Origin: Aralia elata
Taxonomy: Eukaryota > Streptophyta > Magnoliopsida > Apiales > Araliaceae
Length of the DNA stretch: 64,000 nucleotides
Direction: 5' to 3'
Assembly (NCBI GenBank): GCA_034770075.1
Contig: CM068380.1
Coordinates: forward strand, 40,165,033-40,229,032
Shown here: positions 11,175-22,046 of the stretch, piece by piece
Layout: each line of letters begins with the position of its first letter
How positions within the stretch are numbered: position 1 is the stretch's first letter
Notes under the pieces: model-generated
Databases searched by the model: none
What the model saw: the letters and a program-made list of their open reading frames with translations, nothing else
Told to the model about the DNA's origin: nothing
Position numbers and translations under genes: made by a program

Positions 11175-12969
11175 TGTTAGGTTTGTATATAGCGCGAACA
11201 TGCAATCAAATTACATAAATAGTGCGGAAGCGCGATAAAACGGATTTTAAAATTTTTCATACAAACCATCACCATGATCATCCTTGTGCTCAATTATCAA
11301 TTAAACGAAAGAGATAAAGTATGAGAATCATACCCTTGTAGAACCATGCTTCCACAGGTATGAGTTCACCTCCAAATCTTTCGCGTTCTCCTTGAATTCC
11401 ATCGATTAAATTCCTTCCTTTGATCAACGTTAGCCACCAAAGTGTTTGGCCTCTAGAGGTGATCCACCAAGGAATAATAGTTGTTCAAGAAGATGGGTGT
11501 TGGCAAAACCCTAGTTTCTATCTCTATAGAAATTGCAAGTACTCTCTCTCTCTCTCCAATTATCACGAAAGAGTGTAAATTGTCTAACCCTAAATCATGA
11601 TAAGACTCCTCTTATTTATAGATATAGGGAACCCTCCTAAACTATTTAGGATTAGGATTTTTTATTTTAATTAAACTCCTAATCCAATTAGAAATTTATG
11701 AGAGAGTACTTCTATTAATTAATTCTCAATCCCTATTAGGAATTAAATAATAGTAATTGTAATAATAATAATAATAAGACTCCTCTTATTAATTTATATT
11801 TAATATTTCCAAAATATTAAATAATAAATATTAAACTATTTAATTTATTCTATCTCTATAGATTAAATTAAATACACTTAACTTATTATTACAATTATGC
11901 CATTTACTTTTTAAACAAATATTTTCCTTTTGCGGTGTGACCCTTTAGGTTCTCCATATTAAATCGGTTGTGAATAAATCAATTAGAACAATTCTAATTT
12001 TATTTAAATAAATAAATTAAACTATTTAATTTATTTAAATAAATAATATTTATTCTACAATAAGGGTAAGCCACCTTAGCGATCAACGACTTTCCAGATA
12101 ATATAGATTTCAACATCAATCACAAAAGAACTTTTCAGTGCATAGTTACCGTACAATTCAATCCTTCTACCATACAATGTCCCAATTAAATATAAGACAT
12201 GGATTTACTGTCAAGTCTTATTTTATTTAATTATATGCATTTCGATTCTTAAATGCACAACTCTGATTAATGCAAATTAAAAACACCTTTCTAATTTCAT
12301 TCTGCTTTGGCCAAAGACTTTTGAGTTGTCATTTATCGAATCACATAGGACATTCTCTCCTTTTACTAGAAGTGATAGATTCTTTATTGACCATTCACCA
12401 TCTCCATGTACAACTTATTATACCCAATCGTACCCTTTGATATACCCTAAAGGTCTTAAGGGACATGTCAAAGTATAACTCATCATACACAAGATACTAT
12501 GATGATCTCAAGTCCAAGGATCACTTGTACTACTATCACTAGAGGAATTCCTATTGACAGACAAGTAAAACTCCATTAGGTATTCCTTAGCGAGCTACGT
12601 TCAGTGAACTTATTCTCTAATAAGCATCTACATACTTGCTTTAGTGTCTCCACACAAATGATTATGAGATCAATCATCCTCTTCATAAGAGCAAGCAGCG
12701 TATGTACTAATCTATTCGGATTCACTAATCCCCTTTTTAGTAATCCAACGATTAGGAACGATTTTAGTTTATGAGCTATCTTGAATTTAGATCGCATTAG
12801 CATGATCGCCATCATGATTCTAAAAGCATTACTCAAAACTATGGGTTTATCACATTTAATATAATAACACCATGTAGTAAATGTAAAATGCCTTTAATAA
12901 CTGAATAAGATTACAAAGTATATGCTACATCATATCAAATATGATTGGCTTGTGTGCATACTACTTTCA
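11175..12969 (-). mobile_element. Ty1/copia 3' LTR
   Basis: A 1795-bp LTR on the minus strand, starting TGAAAGTAGTATGC at 12969 and ending ATACAAACCTAACA at 11175. It is preceded on that strand by a PPT (12970-12980) and by RNase H sequence, so it is the 3' LTR of the copia remnant at 13057-14279. A (TAA)n-rich stretch lies at about 11757-11780. Confidence 0.75.
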
Positions 12970-12980
12970 ATCTCCCACTT
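12970..12980 (-). other. copia polypurine tract
   Basis: AAGTGGGAGAT on the minus strand, the usual copia PPT form, immediately upstream of the TGAAAG LTR start. Confidence 0.75.
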
Positions 12981-13056
12981 GCACTAAAGCCAATCGCCAT
13001 GGTATCTAATACCCTTCTTCTCTAAGTGACGATCATCCTGCTGTTTGGATAAAGCT

Positions 13057-14279
13057 TCAGTAGATGGATATGCAATGCTGTTCTCGAGAGTCCACTATCT
13101 CTATAGTGACTTTTCCTCTTTCAATGATTCCACTAATCAAATGAAAGTGCCGCAACACATGTTTGAATCCAAGATGAGACTTAGGAACTATTCCTAGTTC
13201 TGTAATGAACTTTTTCATCCAAACAATCAAACTTCCAGCTTCATTTACAGCTATATACTTTGTCTTTGTCACTAAACCAGTAACTCTTTGCTGTTTGGAA
13301 CCTTTCCAATTCACTGCACAACCTTTCAAGGTAACGATTTACCTTAAAGTGGATTTGTTATCGTCTTGGTCAGTCTGAAAAACTTGAGTCTGTTTAGCTC
13401 TCTAGTTTTAATTCAGACCTACCATGAATCATGATCACATTTTCAGTACCGGTTAAGTACCTAAAGATGTTTATCACTGTCTTACAGTGATCTTCTCCAG
13501 AATATGACTGATCAACATCAGGCCTAGTATATTCATTGCATACATGATAGTAACTCATGCGTTCTCTCTTTCAATTGGGGACAATTTTAGAGAGATACAC
13601 TCCATGGCTCATCTTCATGAGACCTCTCTTGGAGTTTGCCATGCTAAACGCCTTTAGCATCGAATGAATATACATTCATTGGGTCAAGCCGAACATCCTT
13701 TTAAATCTATCTATATAGATTTATATCCCCAATTTATAGGATGCTCCTCCCAAGTTATTCATGGAGGAATGTTTAGACAATTTTATTTTTACTGATTGTA
13801 GCATTGGTGTGTCATTCCTTATCAGTAATATATCAACATATAATACTAGGAATGTCACAGTGCTCCCACTGACCTTTTGTACACACTAGGTTCATTCTCC
13901 TTTTTGATAAAATCAAACTCTTTTGATTGTCTCATCAAAATGAATGTTCCATCTTTGAGAAGCTTGCTTCAATCCATCAATGGATCATTGTAGCTTAAAA
14001 CACGATTTGCTTCAACCTTTGAAACAAATTCCTCTGGCTGTATCATACATACATTCTCCTCAAGTCTTCATTGAGGAATGGCGTCTCCACATCCATTTTG
14101 CCAGATTTCGTAATAAGCTGCAATCACAAGCAAAATCCAAATGGACTTGAGCATTACCCGGTAATAAGGTTTATCACAGTAAACTCCTTGACTTGAAAAA
14201 CTTTTTAAACATGTCTGGTCTTATAGGTCTCCACCTTGCCATTTGCCCTAGTCTTTCTCTTAAAGACCCATATTCACAC
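13057..14279 (-). pseudogene. Ty1/copia pol remnant (RT and RNase H), Tork-like
   Basis: Reading right to left on the minus strand, the segment shows the RT entry block (a VFKRKT-like start near 14260, then MDVETPFLN near 14100), a KEFDFI-type block, a LYVD-type catalytic region near 13830, a SKRGLMKMSHGV block near 13620, RPDVDQSYSGEDHCKTV near 13490 and RNase H CAVNWKGSKQQRVTG...KYIAVNEA (13329-13230), ending KHVLRHFHLISGIIERG. Many stops and frameshifts are present. In RNase H the segment carrying the catalytic Asp (family YCDN) and the following helix is deleted between PKSH and KHVLRHFH. RT is cut at 14279 by a Tat-type LTR; gag, protease and integrase are absent. Confidence 0.85.
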
Positions 14280-16305
14280 TGTCGACGCCTTTTTTTGTCT
14301 TTTCCTATTTTAGCCTTTTGATTAGATGATTTTTGGAAAAGGTCGGCATTCATGTCGACGGGGTTTTGAAAGATCGTTTTTATGATGAGCCAATTAACCA
14401 GAGTCGCCAGTTGGTATATTTGAAATGGATGTACCAACTCATCCGAGTTTTCGTTTTTTATAAATCGTTGGCTCATATGTGACTCCGAATTAATTGGTCT
14501 GCAAACCGAGATTCATAGAGTTCAGGGGCTTGCTTAAGCGAGGGGAAGGTGTTAGGCACCCCCCGACTTCCATGAAACACGGTTACCGCAATCTTGATAC
14601 TTTCCTATCCTTTAATTCATGAAATGTGTATGTGTGCGTATGTGTGTGTGTGTGCCTATGTGAATGTGGTGGTGAGTTTGCATAAAGAAATCAATTGGGT
14701 TTTCGAAAAAGTCGTTTTTTTCTTTTGGGAATGCTTTTAGAATATACTTCGGTTTATACGAGAAAGCTTTATGAGAAAATGTTTGATTTTAATTATCAAA
14801 ACTGTGAGATTGCATTATGTGTTGTTTTGGCAAAACAAGAGTTTTTCTAAACCTTTGTCAAAATAGGAATCGAGATCTATACGTTGCTTTCGTAATTCAA
14901 ATGATGGGCAACCTCTAGGATCTCTTTAACCCTATGCACAAGGATTTAATAAAACATTATTTATTTTCATAAAACCATTTTTTGTGAGGTTTTGAAAACG
15001 ATTTCTTTTGCCTTCTCGTTAAAAGGAATCGACATTTATTAGCACTCCCAATTTTTAGCCTCGTGCTTCTAATAACCTAATTTGATTGATTTTATGAAAA
15101 TCTTATCGTTTAGTTTTGAAATCAATTTCGTGTCATAAATTGAATCAAGCATTAAAATGCGTTGGGGCTATTCATGGGCATGTGAGCCATCAAAATAACC
15201 CCGAACGCCCCCAATCACATATTTCACTATGACGGGGCCTTAAACACGATTCTCGCCTTGGCGTCGTTTTAAGGCCCGACGATTACATATTCACGATGAA
15301 AACTACATCATTCCTACTATTTACATCAAGAAATGTCCATCATCAGATTTGGACCACGGGGTCGCTTTCTTAGGCTCACAACCAAATTTCCACACACCCA
15401 CAACCGGATATTACAAGAAATAACCAACACGGATAATCTAACAATACCAAGGCATCCTAAAATAGCGATCTAAAGGAACCACGCCCAATATAGTACCGTA
15501 AAACAAACAAAAATTCAATAAATGAATATCATCGGGTTATTAGGAGGAATTTTGTTCCGATGGAACCCTCACTAATAATCCCTAATTCATGGTTCCATCA
15601 TCAATTGCATGAAAACTACATTTAATTCAACCAAAGGATATGATAGAAATTGCAAAAATAAGGAGATTTTCACCTTGCAAATGAGATCAAAATGGATGTA
15701 AACTTGTGTATTTTGAATAGAAGAAGAAGTGTATGTGATACAATCAAATCAAAAGAATATTATTCCTCTCTTTTTTCTCCCTTTCTCTCCTATTTTGTTG
15801 CAAATTTAGGCTATTTCTTCCTCAATTCCCGAACTTACTGCTGCTGTTTTTATTTTTCCTTCTCGCCTGCTGCTAACCTTCCGTATGCTGAGGAGGAAAT
15901 AAGCTGAAATAGGCTGGCGGCCAACCCTCCACTCAACTGATTTTCGGTTTCCGTGTTTCGAGTTCCATGTTTTCAAAAGGCGCACTCATTGGCCGCAGAT
16001 AAATCCGCGGCTGGCTGGCTTAATTTTCTCGATTTTCGTGCTACGCCTCAATTCTCGTGTCGTGACGTCAGTTTTCACCGACAGGCTTGTATTTTGCAGT
16101 CCGGGAATTACTGGAAGGCGTGCCACATCCTCCGGGAATGCCCAATTCGGACAGCATTATTGTCACGTCGGTTTCGGTTGTAAATCATTGCGGTGGCGTC
16201 GACTGATCGCACTTGTCCATCCTTTGCTCTCGCAGGCCGGTTCATTTCCCGATTTTTCCCTCCTGTCAGGGTTAGTATCCGAAATGCAAAATTTGGGTGT
16301 CTACA
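14280..16305 (-). mobile_element. Tat-type 3' LTR (Ty3/gypsy)
   Basis: A 2026-bp LTR on the minus strand, starting TGTAGACACC at 16305 and ending GGCGTCGACA at 14280: matching inverted termini. A PPT precedes it (16306-16318), so the internal region lies to the right. Near its 3' end it has the CTGGCGACTCTGG-type block (14398-14412 on +) typical of Tat/Ogre-like LTR ends, and a (TG)n tract at 14632-14655. A palindrome GGCCGCAGATAAATCCGCGGC is at 15991-16011. It interrupts the copia pol remnant at 14279. Confidence 0.8.
15991..16011. repeat. GC palindrome in Tat-type LTR
   Basis: An imperfect 21-bp palindrome built on GCCGCAGAT/ATCYGCGGC. Two close relatives occur upstream of the antisense PMD gene at 17369-17410. 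Confidence 0.7.
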
Positions 16306-16318
16306 GCTGCCCCTCTTT
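16306..16318 (-). other. Tat-type polypurine tract
   Basis: AAAGAGGGGCAGC on the minus strand, directly before the TGTAGACACC start of the LTR; this sets the element's orientation. Confidence 0.75.
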
Positions 16319-16460
16319 ATCATGTTTATGAAATGTTGAATGAAATGAACAGGATAAAGAAATAGACACCCGATGCATGAATGACAGTGCACAAAAAATG
16401 ATAATACATGCATGATGCAACACATACAACTTGTGATGCGTTGCAAGATGTAAGGCATGT

Positions 16461-17240
16461 CTGGTCGCTAATCTCGTGATCACCGGGTCTCGTATCCGGT
16501 CGATCGTCTCGTCGGGGCCGGGTCTCGTATCCGGTCACCCATCTCGTAACCGCCGGGTCTTGTATCCGGTCGATCGTCTCGTCGGGGCCGGGTCTCGTAT
16601 CCGGTCACCCATCTCGTAACAGCCAGTTATCGTCGCCGGTCGATCGTCTTGTCGGGGCCGGGTTTCGTCGCCGGTCACCCATCTCGTAAACGCCGGTTAT
16701 CGTCGCCGGTCGATCGGTTTGTCGGGGCCGGGTTTCGTCGCCGGTCACCCATCTCGTAATCGCCGGTTATCGTCGCCGGTCGATCGGTTTGTCGGGGTCG
16801 GGTTTTGTCATCGGTCACCCATCTCGTAATCACCGGTTATCGTCGCCGATCAATCGTCTTATCGGGGCCGGGTTTTGTTGCCGGTCACCCATCTCGTAAT
16901 CGCCGGTTATCGTCGTCGGTCGATCGTCTTGTCGGGGCCGGGTTTCGTCGCCGGTCACCCATCTCGTAATCGCCGGTTATCGTCGCCGGTCGATCGGTTT
17001 GTCGGGGCCGGGTTTCGTCGCCGGTCACCCATCTCGTAATCGCCGGTTATCGTCGCCGGTCGATCGTTTTGTCGGGGCCGGGTTCTGTCTCCGGTCACCC
17101 ATCTCGTAATCGCCGGTTATCATCGCCGGTCGATCGTCTTATCGGGGCCGGATTTCGTCGCCGGTCACCCATCTCGTAATCGCCGGTTATCGTCGCCGGT
17201 CGATCGTCTTGCGAGTGCCGGGTCTCGTATCCAGTCACTC
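16461..17240. repeat. 70-bp minisatellite, about 11 units
   Basis: The phrase CACCCATCTCGTAA recurs at 16536, 16606, 16676, 16746, 16816, 16886, 16956, 17026, 17096 and 17166: a period of exactly 70 with no indel. Each unit is two related half-units of about 35 bp, both containing a CCGG...CGTCGCCGGTC core, so the array grew from a 35-bp dimer. It is GC-rich in an AT-rich region. It sits in the 3' noncoding part of the Tat-type element, where such elements are known to carry tandem repeats. There are no spacers between units. Confidence 0.95.
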
Positions 17241-18022
17241 GGTCAAATTGAGAACCGTGTTCGACATCCGATTCATCAAAATCTCATATTTTATTACCAA
17301 ATTATGAGTCAAATGGGCTTTAGGATCGATTAAGCTTGCATTGGACCAAGGAGGGAGCACTGGGCCCAGCCGCAGATGGATCTGCGGCCAGCCGCAGATT
17401 GATCTGCGGCCATGATCGGGCATATAGGCGGCCAGCCGCCTCCCAGATCTGTCACTTTCATTCGTACCCCACGCGATTTTCAGACCTTTGCACGCCCTTT
17501 TGCCGAGTTTTCCAACCTTTTTTGCAAAAAACCGCTCCGGTTAGATCGATCTACGCGTTACAGGTAACACTTTGACCGATTGTTTTTCAATTTCGTCAAT
17601 GTTTTGCTATACATTTGGCTATTTGCATGCTTAGAGATAGAAATGTATGCTTATAATGCTATGCTATGTATTATTGTATATACATGCTATGTATCAACTG
17701 TGTGAGTCCTATTTTATGCTCATGATGCGGTCACACATATCTGTTGTTTCTTTTTGAAAGAAAATCATGCATTATGGTCCTTTTACATGTTGCAATTACC
17801 CATATGAATGCAATTTTGACCTGTTGTGGCTTGGATTAATTGAAAACATGCTTGGTTATGCATGGGATGTCCATTTTACAGACGGAACTCTGCCGATTTT
17901 TTTTTCATGCACATATAATAAACATGCATCATGTTGCATTAATTCTACAATGAGTATTGGAATATTCGTGACATAATTCAAAAAAGGAACTTACCTTCCT
18001 CCTTGCCTGTTCTATTCCAGCT
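17241..18022. other. 5' region of antisense PMD gene within Tat-type element
   Basis: No gene is supported here. It holds two GC palindromes (17369-17410), a segment rich in TATGTAT/ATGCTATG repeats (17620-17700), and the likely promoter and leader of the gene starting at 18023. Confidence 0.5.
17369..17410. promoter_or_regulatory. paired GC palindromes upstream of PMD gene
   Basis: GCCGCAGATGGATCTGCGGC (17369-17388) and GCCGCAGATTGATCTGCGGC (17391-17410), two nearly perfect palindromes 22 bases apart, two helical turns. They match the palindrome at 15991-16011 in the LTR. The position about 600 bases before the PMD start codon suggests a protein-binding site; this is inference. Confidence 0.5.
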
Positions 18023-19438
18023 ATGGATCCCGACGCTCCTAGTAGCTCCTCTGCGTCTCGGACCTCGGGCGTTCGCCGCCGTAGGGCTGGACCTGCCCCA
18101 GCTCTTCCTCGGACCCGTCAGGCTCGCCGACTGGCGGAGGCTGTCATCCGTCCCGATCACCCGGATGTTGAGGAGGCTGCTCTTCTGGATGTTGCGGTAG
18201 AGGGGCCATCCTCTAGCACACCAGCTCCCTCTTCTCATCGCGCCCTATCTGGCGCCTCTGTTCAGATACCCGATCTGTTGGGTCGGGATCTTAGTCGTCA
18301 CCCCTCAGCATCTCTCGTGGCTAATGAGGTATATTCAATTCTACTCTGATTTTATTCTCAATTTCTCAATTCCCGTTCTATCTGGACTAACCCATTGGTG
18401 ATTGCCACAGGTGCCTGAGTTTACTCAGCCGAGGGGTAACTGGTTCAACATCTACTCCCTCTACACTGCCTTGCACAGTGATTACCGAGCGGTGGTGGAT
18501 TCCTGGGGCTTTCGTCATTTCTTCACCATCATTCCCCGCCAGTGTCCCTGGGGTTACATGAGGGCTCTGTCCGAGAGATGGTTTCACCAGACCCAGTCCC
18601 TTCACCTCTTGGACTGCGAGGTTGTGCTGACTCCCTGGGACTGGAGGTACATCACGGGTATAGAGTTCACCGGGTCCCGTGTCCCTCTGGATCTTGATAT
18701 CACTCCAGCGGAGGTTCGAGCTTTGCTGGGTTTTGCTGCCGACGACCGGGTCTTTAAGGCCCGCAGCATTCGGTCTGGAGCCTTGGTCGTTGATGCTGTG
18801 GGAGGCATATATGCGACGCCATTCCCCGCGGATCGGGTTACTCGGGATATTCTGCTCCGGCGCCTGTTCCTGACCATCATGAGGGGTTGTTTCCTAGGGA
18901 ACAACTCCTCCACCATTCATTTCAGCGTCGTCGGAGCTGTCAGGGACGTAGACCGGATCGGCGATTATGACTGGGGGTCTTTCATATTTGCTTATTTCCT
19001 CCACGGTCTTCGTCTACGCTCGGAGGGACAGACAGATGCTTGGCTCGGATTCTACCACTTTCTGCTGGTGAGCCTTCTTTTCCTCTTTACTTACTGTACT
19101 TCCCTTCATTTCATTTCTCTTTGCTGCATTTGACGGTTACTCATGCACTGCCTTGTTTCTGTTCACAGTTCTGGGCCTACGAGCGTCTTCCGTGTCTGAG
19201 GCCAGTCACTACCCTCGGCCTGGATACCTATCCCCGGGGTCGTCGATGGCATCACAGCACCTTGGAGGAGGTCCCGGTGTCTGACAGCTTTGCTCATTGC
19301 TGCATTCAGCTGGAGTTGATCACTGCTGCAGAGGTCGTCTGGACTCCCTATCTTTCGGAGCACCTGGCTGTGGGGTTCACCGATGGACATCCTTCCGGCC
19401 CGGAGTTCGCACTTTCCACCCGCCGCCTTACTTTGTAA
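18023..19438 (+). CDS. plant mobile domain (PMD) protein, three exons, antisense in Tat-type element
   Basis: A three-exon gene: exon 1 18023-18328, intron 18329-18410 (GT...CACAG), exon 2 18411-19067, intron 19068-19168 (GTGAGC...TTCACAG), exon 3 19169-19438. Both introns are phase 0 and the frame is open, giving 410 residues. Residues 1-100 are Ser/Pro/Arg-rich and look disordered, with an arginine patch at 18-21. The rest is an aminotransferase-like plant mobile domain: WGFRHFF, WGYMRALSERW near the start, LTPWDWRYITGI, GSFIFAYFLHGLR, and in exon 3 FWAYERLP and PRGRRWH. Host PMD proteins (MAIN/MAIL1) act in transposon silencing and genome maintenance; related PMDs occur in transposons. The gene runs opposite to the Tat-type element around it, as extra antisense ORFs of that lineage do. 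Domain similarity continues past the stop in other frames, so the C terminus is probably truncated. It could instead be a captured host copy. Confidence 0.75.
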
Positions 19439-19540
19439 AGTGTCGGGGGCTGGGTGATGTATCTGGGAGAGCGCGCATTCAGATGCGTCACTGGAGAGAT
19501 CCGCATCCCGCACTCCCTTCCTTTCACCACCTCCTGGCCC
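19418..19540 (+). pseudogene. frameshifted continuation of the PMD domain
   Basis: After exon 3 frame runs into TAA at 19436-19438, the +2 frame reads PPYFVKCRGLG (about 19418-19453) and the next frame VMYLGERAFR (about 19454-19484), both typical of the PMD C-terminal part. Two small indels near 19420 and 19453 therefore break the original ending. Similarity fades by about 19540, where Athila LTR sequence takes over. Confidence 0.6.
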
Positions 19541-19845
19541 TTAGATTTTATTGTAGATTTACTTCTTAGCTTTCCGGAACATCTTGAATCACCCCAATCG
19601 GAGTTCGGATGCGAGAGTTATGACATTTTTATTAACAGAGATCAAGGTTTGGAGTTGTCATTTACATAATAGTCATTTGAAGCTCAATTTCAGCCATTCT
19701 CCAATCTGAATCTCTCAATGCTCAAAGAAGTAAAGTTGTAGATCTCGTCGATAGCTTCGATTTGATAGGTGGCAAGCCCCGTAACTCCTCCCGGATCAAA
19801 AGTTATGACCATTTTACCAACAGATGTCCGAGCAGAAAATAGTCG

Positions 19846-19974
19846 GGCGCGGCCGCGCCGGTTCCTAGTGTATTTTGGGCGCGGCCGCGCTGGTCTACAG
19901 AGTGAAAAACATGATTTCTGGCACTTGGGCACGGCCGCGCTGCTTCCTAGGCCAAATATGGGCGCGGCCGCGCT
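19846..19974. repeat. GC-palindrome box cluster in Athila-type LTR
   Basis: GGCGCGGCCGCGC boxes at 19846-19859, 19877-19891, 19927-19941 (one base altered) and 19960-19974, spaced about 31, 50 and 33 bases, about 90 bases upstream of the TATA box. Confidence 0.9.
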
Positions 19975-20064
19975 AGGTCGGGTTTTTAAAAAGCTTATTT
20001 TTGACCTAAATTGAATGGAACAAGGATTGTAACTTCTAATTAGTTTAGGACTTTAACTAGAACC

Positions 20065-20073
20065 TATAAATAC
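20065..20073 (+). promoter_or_regulatory. LTR TATA box
   Basis: TATAAATAC shortly after the GC-box cluster, at the expected U3 promoter position. Confidence 0.6.
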
Positions 20074-21053
20074 ATGATGTGAGGCATAGAATGGGGGATA
20101 TTTTGCTACTTTTTGCTAACCCTAGTTTGGGAGAAAGAGAGGGAGGCTTGAAGCAATTGAGCAAGCATGAAGGATTCATCACAAGAGTTGAAGGAGAGAC
20201 TCAAGGATTGCAATTACAGATTCTATTCTCTTCTCTATCTTTTATTTTGTATTCTTGAATGCTTTATCAATTGTGGATTATGGATTTTAATTCAATTATG
20301 AACTAATTTCTTTTTAAGATTACAATGGATCTTATTGCGTAACTTTTATTGTTATGCTTCCTTGTTAATTATTGTTGATTATTATCGGATTGTCTATTAT
20401 GATTTGTGATTAATTGCTTAATTGTTTGATCAACAATTACCATTGTAATCTATATGAACTCGAGAGATGGATTATAGATTTAGACCTAATCATAATAGCA
20501 TGTGATTGTGTATTCTGCTGTCGATGGAATTCATGATTTATGTTTAGGATAGAGATATACCTATACGCCGCATGTAATCTGAAAGAGAATCTGTGCTTTA
20601 AATCCTTTTTAATTATAATTCACATAGAGATATAGTGAATTAGTTAACTATGGTGTTCATCTTAATTCTATCTTTTGTGGATTTAAGTTGATACGTTTAT
20701 GATACATCGAGAGATGATTATAAATATTGATGAGTTCTTGATTAACAATCCGAAATAATTAATATAACTTAACAGGAAGTGTATTAATTCAAGTGAAATA
20801 TTAAGGGAAATTGTAATCTTAAGCCTTTTATCTGAATTCGATTCTTGGTAGTTAGTAATTAGTTAGTTTAGTATTTTATTATCTAAAATTCACAGTCTTA
20901 ATCAATTGTTTAAATAAAGTTAATTTGATTATGAGTTAGTATTTGGTAATTATTATTAAATAATTCTCTGTGGGTTCGACACTCTACTTTTACTTTATTA
21001 CTTGTTGACCGTGTACACTTGCACGTATTTATTGATTGCTAAATCGACAAACA

Positions 21054-21934
21054 TAACTCACAAACATAAGCAACTTGTTGAGTTTTTGACTCTGCTATAG
21101 CATCGATCTTCTTAGACATAGCTGCCATCTGAGCTGCTAATGTTGTGACTGTGTCAACTTCTAATACCCTGGCTACCTTGTGATGATTATTCCTTGCAGT
21201 TGGCCATTGATAGTTATTTGCTGCCATTGTCTCCAAGAATTCAAAAGCCTCGTCAAACTTTTTATCCATAAGTGCTCCTCCCGCGGTTGCATCTAGCTGC
21301 ATCGAGTATTAACACTTAACCCATTGTAGAACGTCTGAACCTCTAGCCACTTGGGTAATCCATGGTGTGGACATTTTCTCAATAAGTCCTTGAACCTCTC
21401 CCAAGTCTCATACAGTGACTCTCCATGTTATTGCTCATAAGTAGAAATCTCGTTCCTCAATTTGGCAGTTTTAGCCGCCGGAACAATTTTGCAAGAAATT
21501 TCTGAGCTAAGTCATCCCAAGTCGTGATGGATCCCGACGGAAGCGAATGCAACCAACTCTTAACTTTATCCCTCAAAGTGAATGGGAATAGACGTAGTCT
21601 TACTGCATCATCCGAAACATTGTGATATTTGAAAGTATCACAAATCTCAAGAAAGCTCACCAAATGTTCATTTGGATCATCAGTGGCCAATCCCCCAAAC
21701 TGCACTGAATTCTCCCGGTTTAATCTCAAAAGTGTTTGTAGTGATAGCTAGCCTCATGATTCTTGACTTGATCTTATCTATCTTAGGCATGTATTCTCTC
21801 AATGATTTCTGCTGTTCGTTAACCATATTCACTTTCTCGATTGTCTCTTTGCAAAATTTCCTCAACTGGCGTAACTTGTTTTCAAGATCGTCCTCACCCT
21901 GCACAAGTTCTGGCTGTTTTGATCTAGTTTGCAT
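21054..21934 (-). pseudogene. Athila gag remnant (-)
   Basis: On the minus strand, ATG at 21934 (MQTRSKQPELVQ) opens a coiled-coil-like N-terminal part. A frameshift near 21725 leads into the retrotransposon gag domain: GGLATDDPNEHLVSFLEICDT, RLRLFPFTLRDKVKSWL and ITTWDDLAQKFL, then ESLYETWERFKDLLRKCPHHGLP and VQTFYNGL. Further breaks lie near 21460 and 21305. The last part has FEFLETMAANNYQWP, a SKKIDAIAE helix and the first zinc-knuckle cysteines (VCELC), where an LTR end cuts it. The protein would package element RNA. It follows the PBS and LTR to its right, so this is the 5' part of a minus-strand Athila element whose pol is lost. Confidence 0.85.
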
Positions 21935-22046
21935 AAACGAACCAGAATTACCTGAAAAAGAGAATAAAAGAAAAATAAAAGTGAATGTTGTTTAACTAAA
22001 ATTGAATCAATTAGACTGATAATTAAAAATTATAAACACAAAAATT
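21935..22046 (-). other. gag leader of minus-strand Athila element
   Basis: AT-rich 110 bases between the PBS and the first gag ATG on the minus strand. No feature seen. Confidence 0.5.

Larger units (their letters stand above)
19541..21053 (+). mobile_element. Athila-type LTR, 5' edge unclear
   Basis: The right end is clear: TCTGTGGGTTCGAC near 20967, GACCGTGTACACTTGCACG near 21008 and a CAAACA terminus at 21053, matching the reverse-strand LTR at 22071-23473. It has a GC-box cluster (19846-19974) and TATA box (20065-20073). The usual TGATRAGT start is missing and the left 280 bases, including the AAAGTTATGACCATTTTACC block, do not match the sister LTR by eye. The boundary with the PMD gene, about 19540, is approximate. 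On the right it cuts a minus-strand gag at its zinc knuckle. Confidence 0.65.

Noticed and set aside
15692..16483. several open frames in the Tat-type LTR
   Set aside because: They overlap each other on both strands, have no domain similarity and lie within LTR sequence with identified ends and PPT.
16461..17240. CRISPR-like array
   Set aside because: Units are contiguous and all parts are repeated; there are no unique spacers, and the context is a plant retroelement.
17978..18238. minus-strand 86-residue frame over PMD exon 1
   Set aside because: Arg/Ser-rich by virtue of GC content only; splice sites and domain motifs support the plus strand.
18387..18916. minus-strand open frames across the PMD gene
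   Set aside because: They are shadows of the GC-rich coding strand, with no recognisable motif.
19769..20014. open frame with GRGRAG-type repeats over the GC boxes
   Set aside because: The apparent RGRA/GRGR peptide comes from the GCGCGGCCGCGC boxes read in one frame; the boxes occur in LTR U3 regions in all frames and strands.
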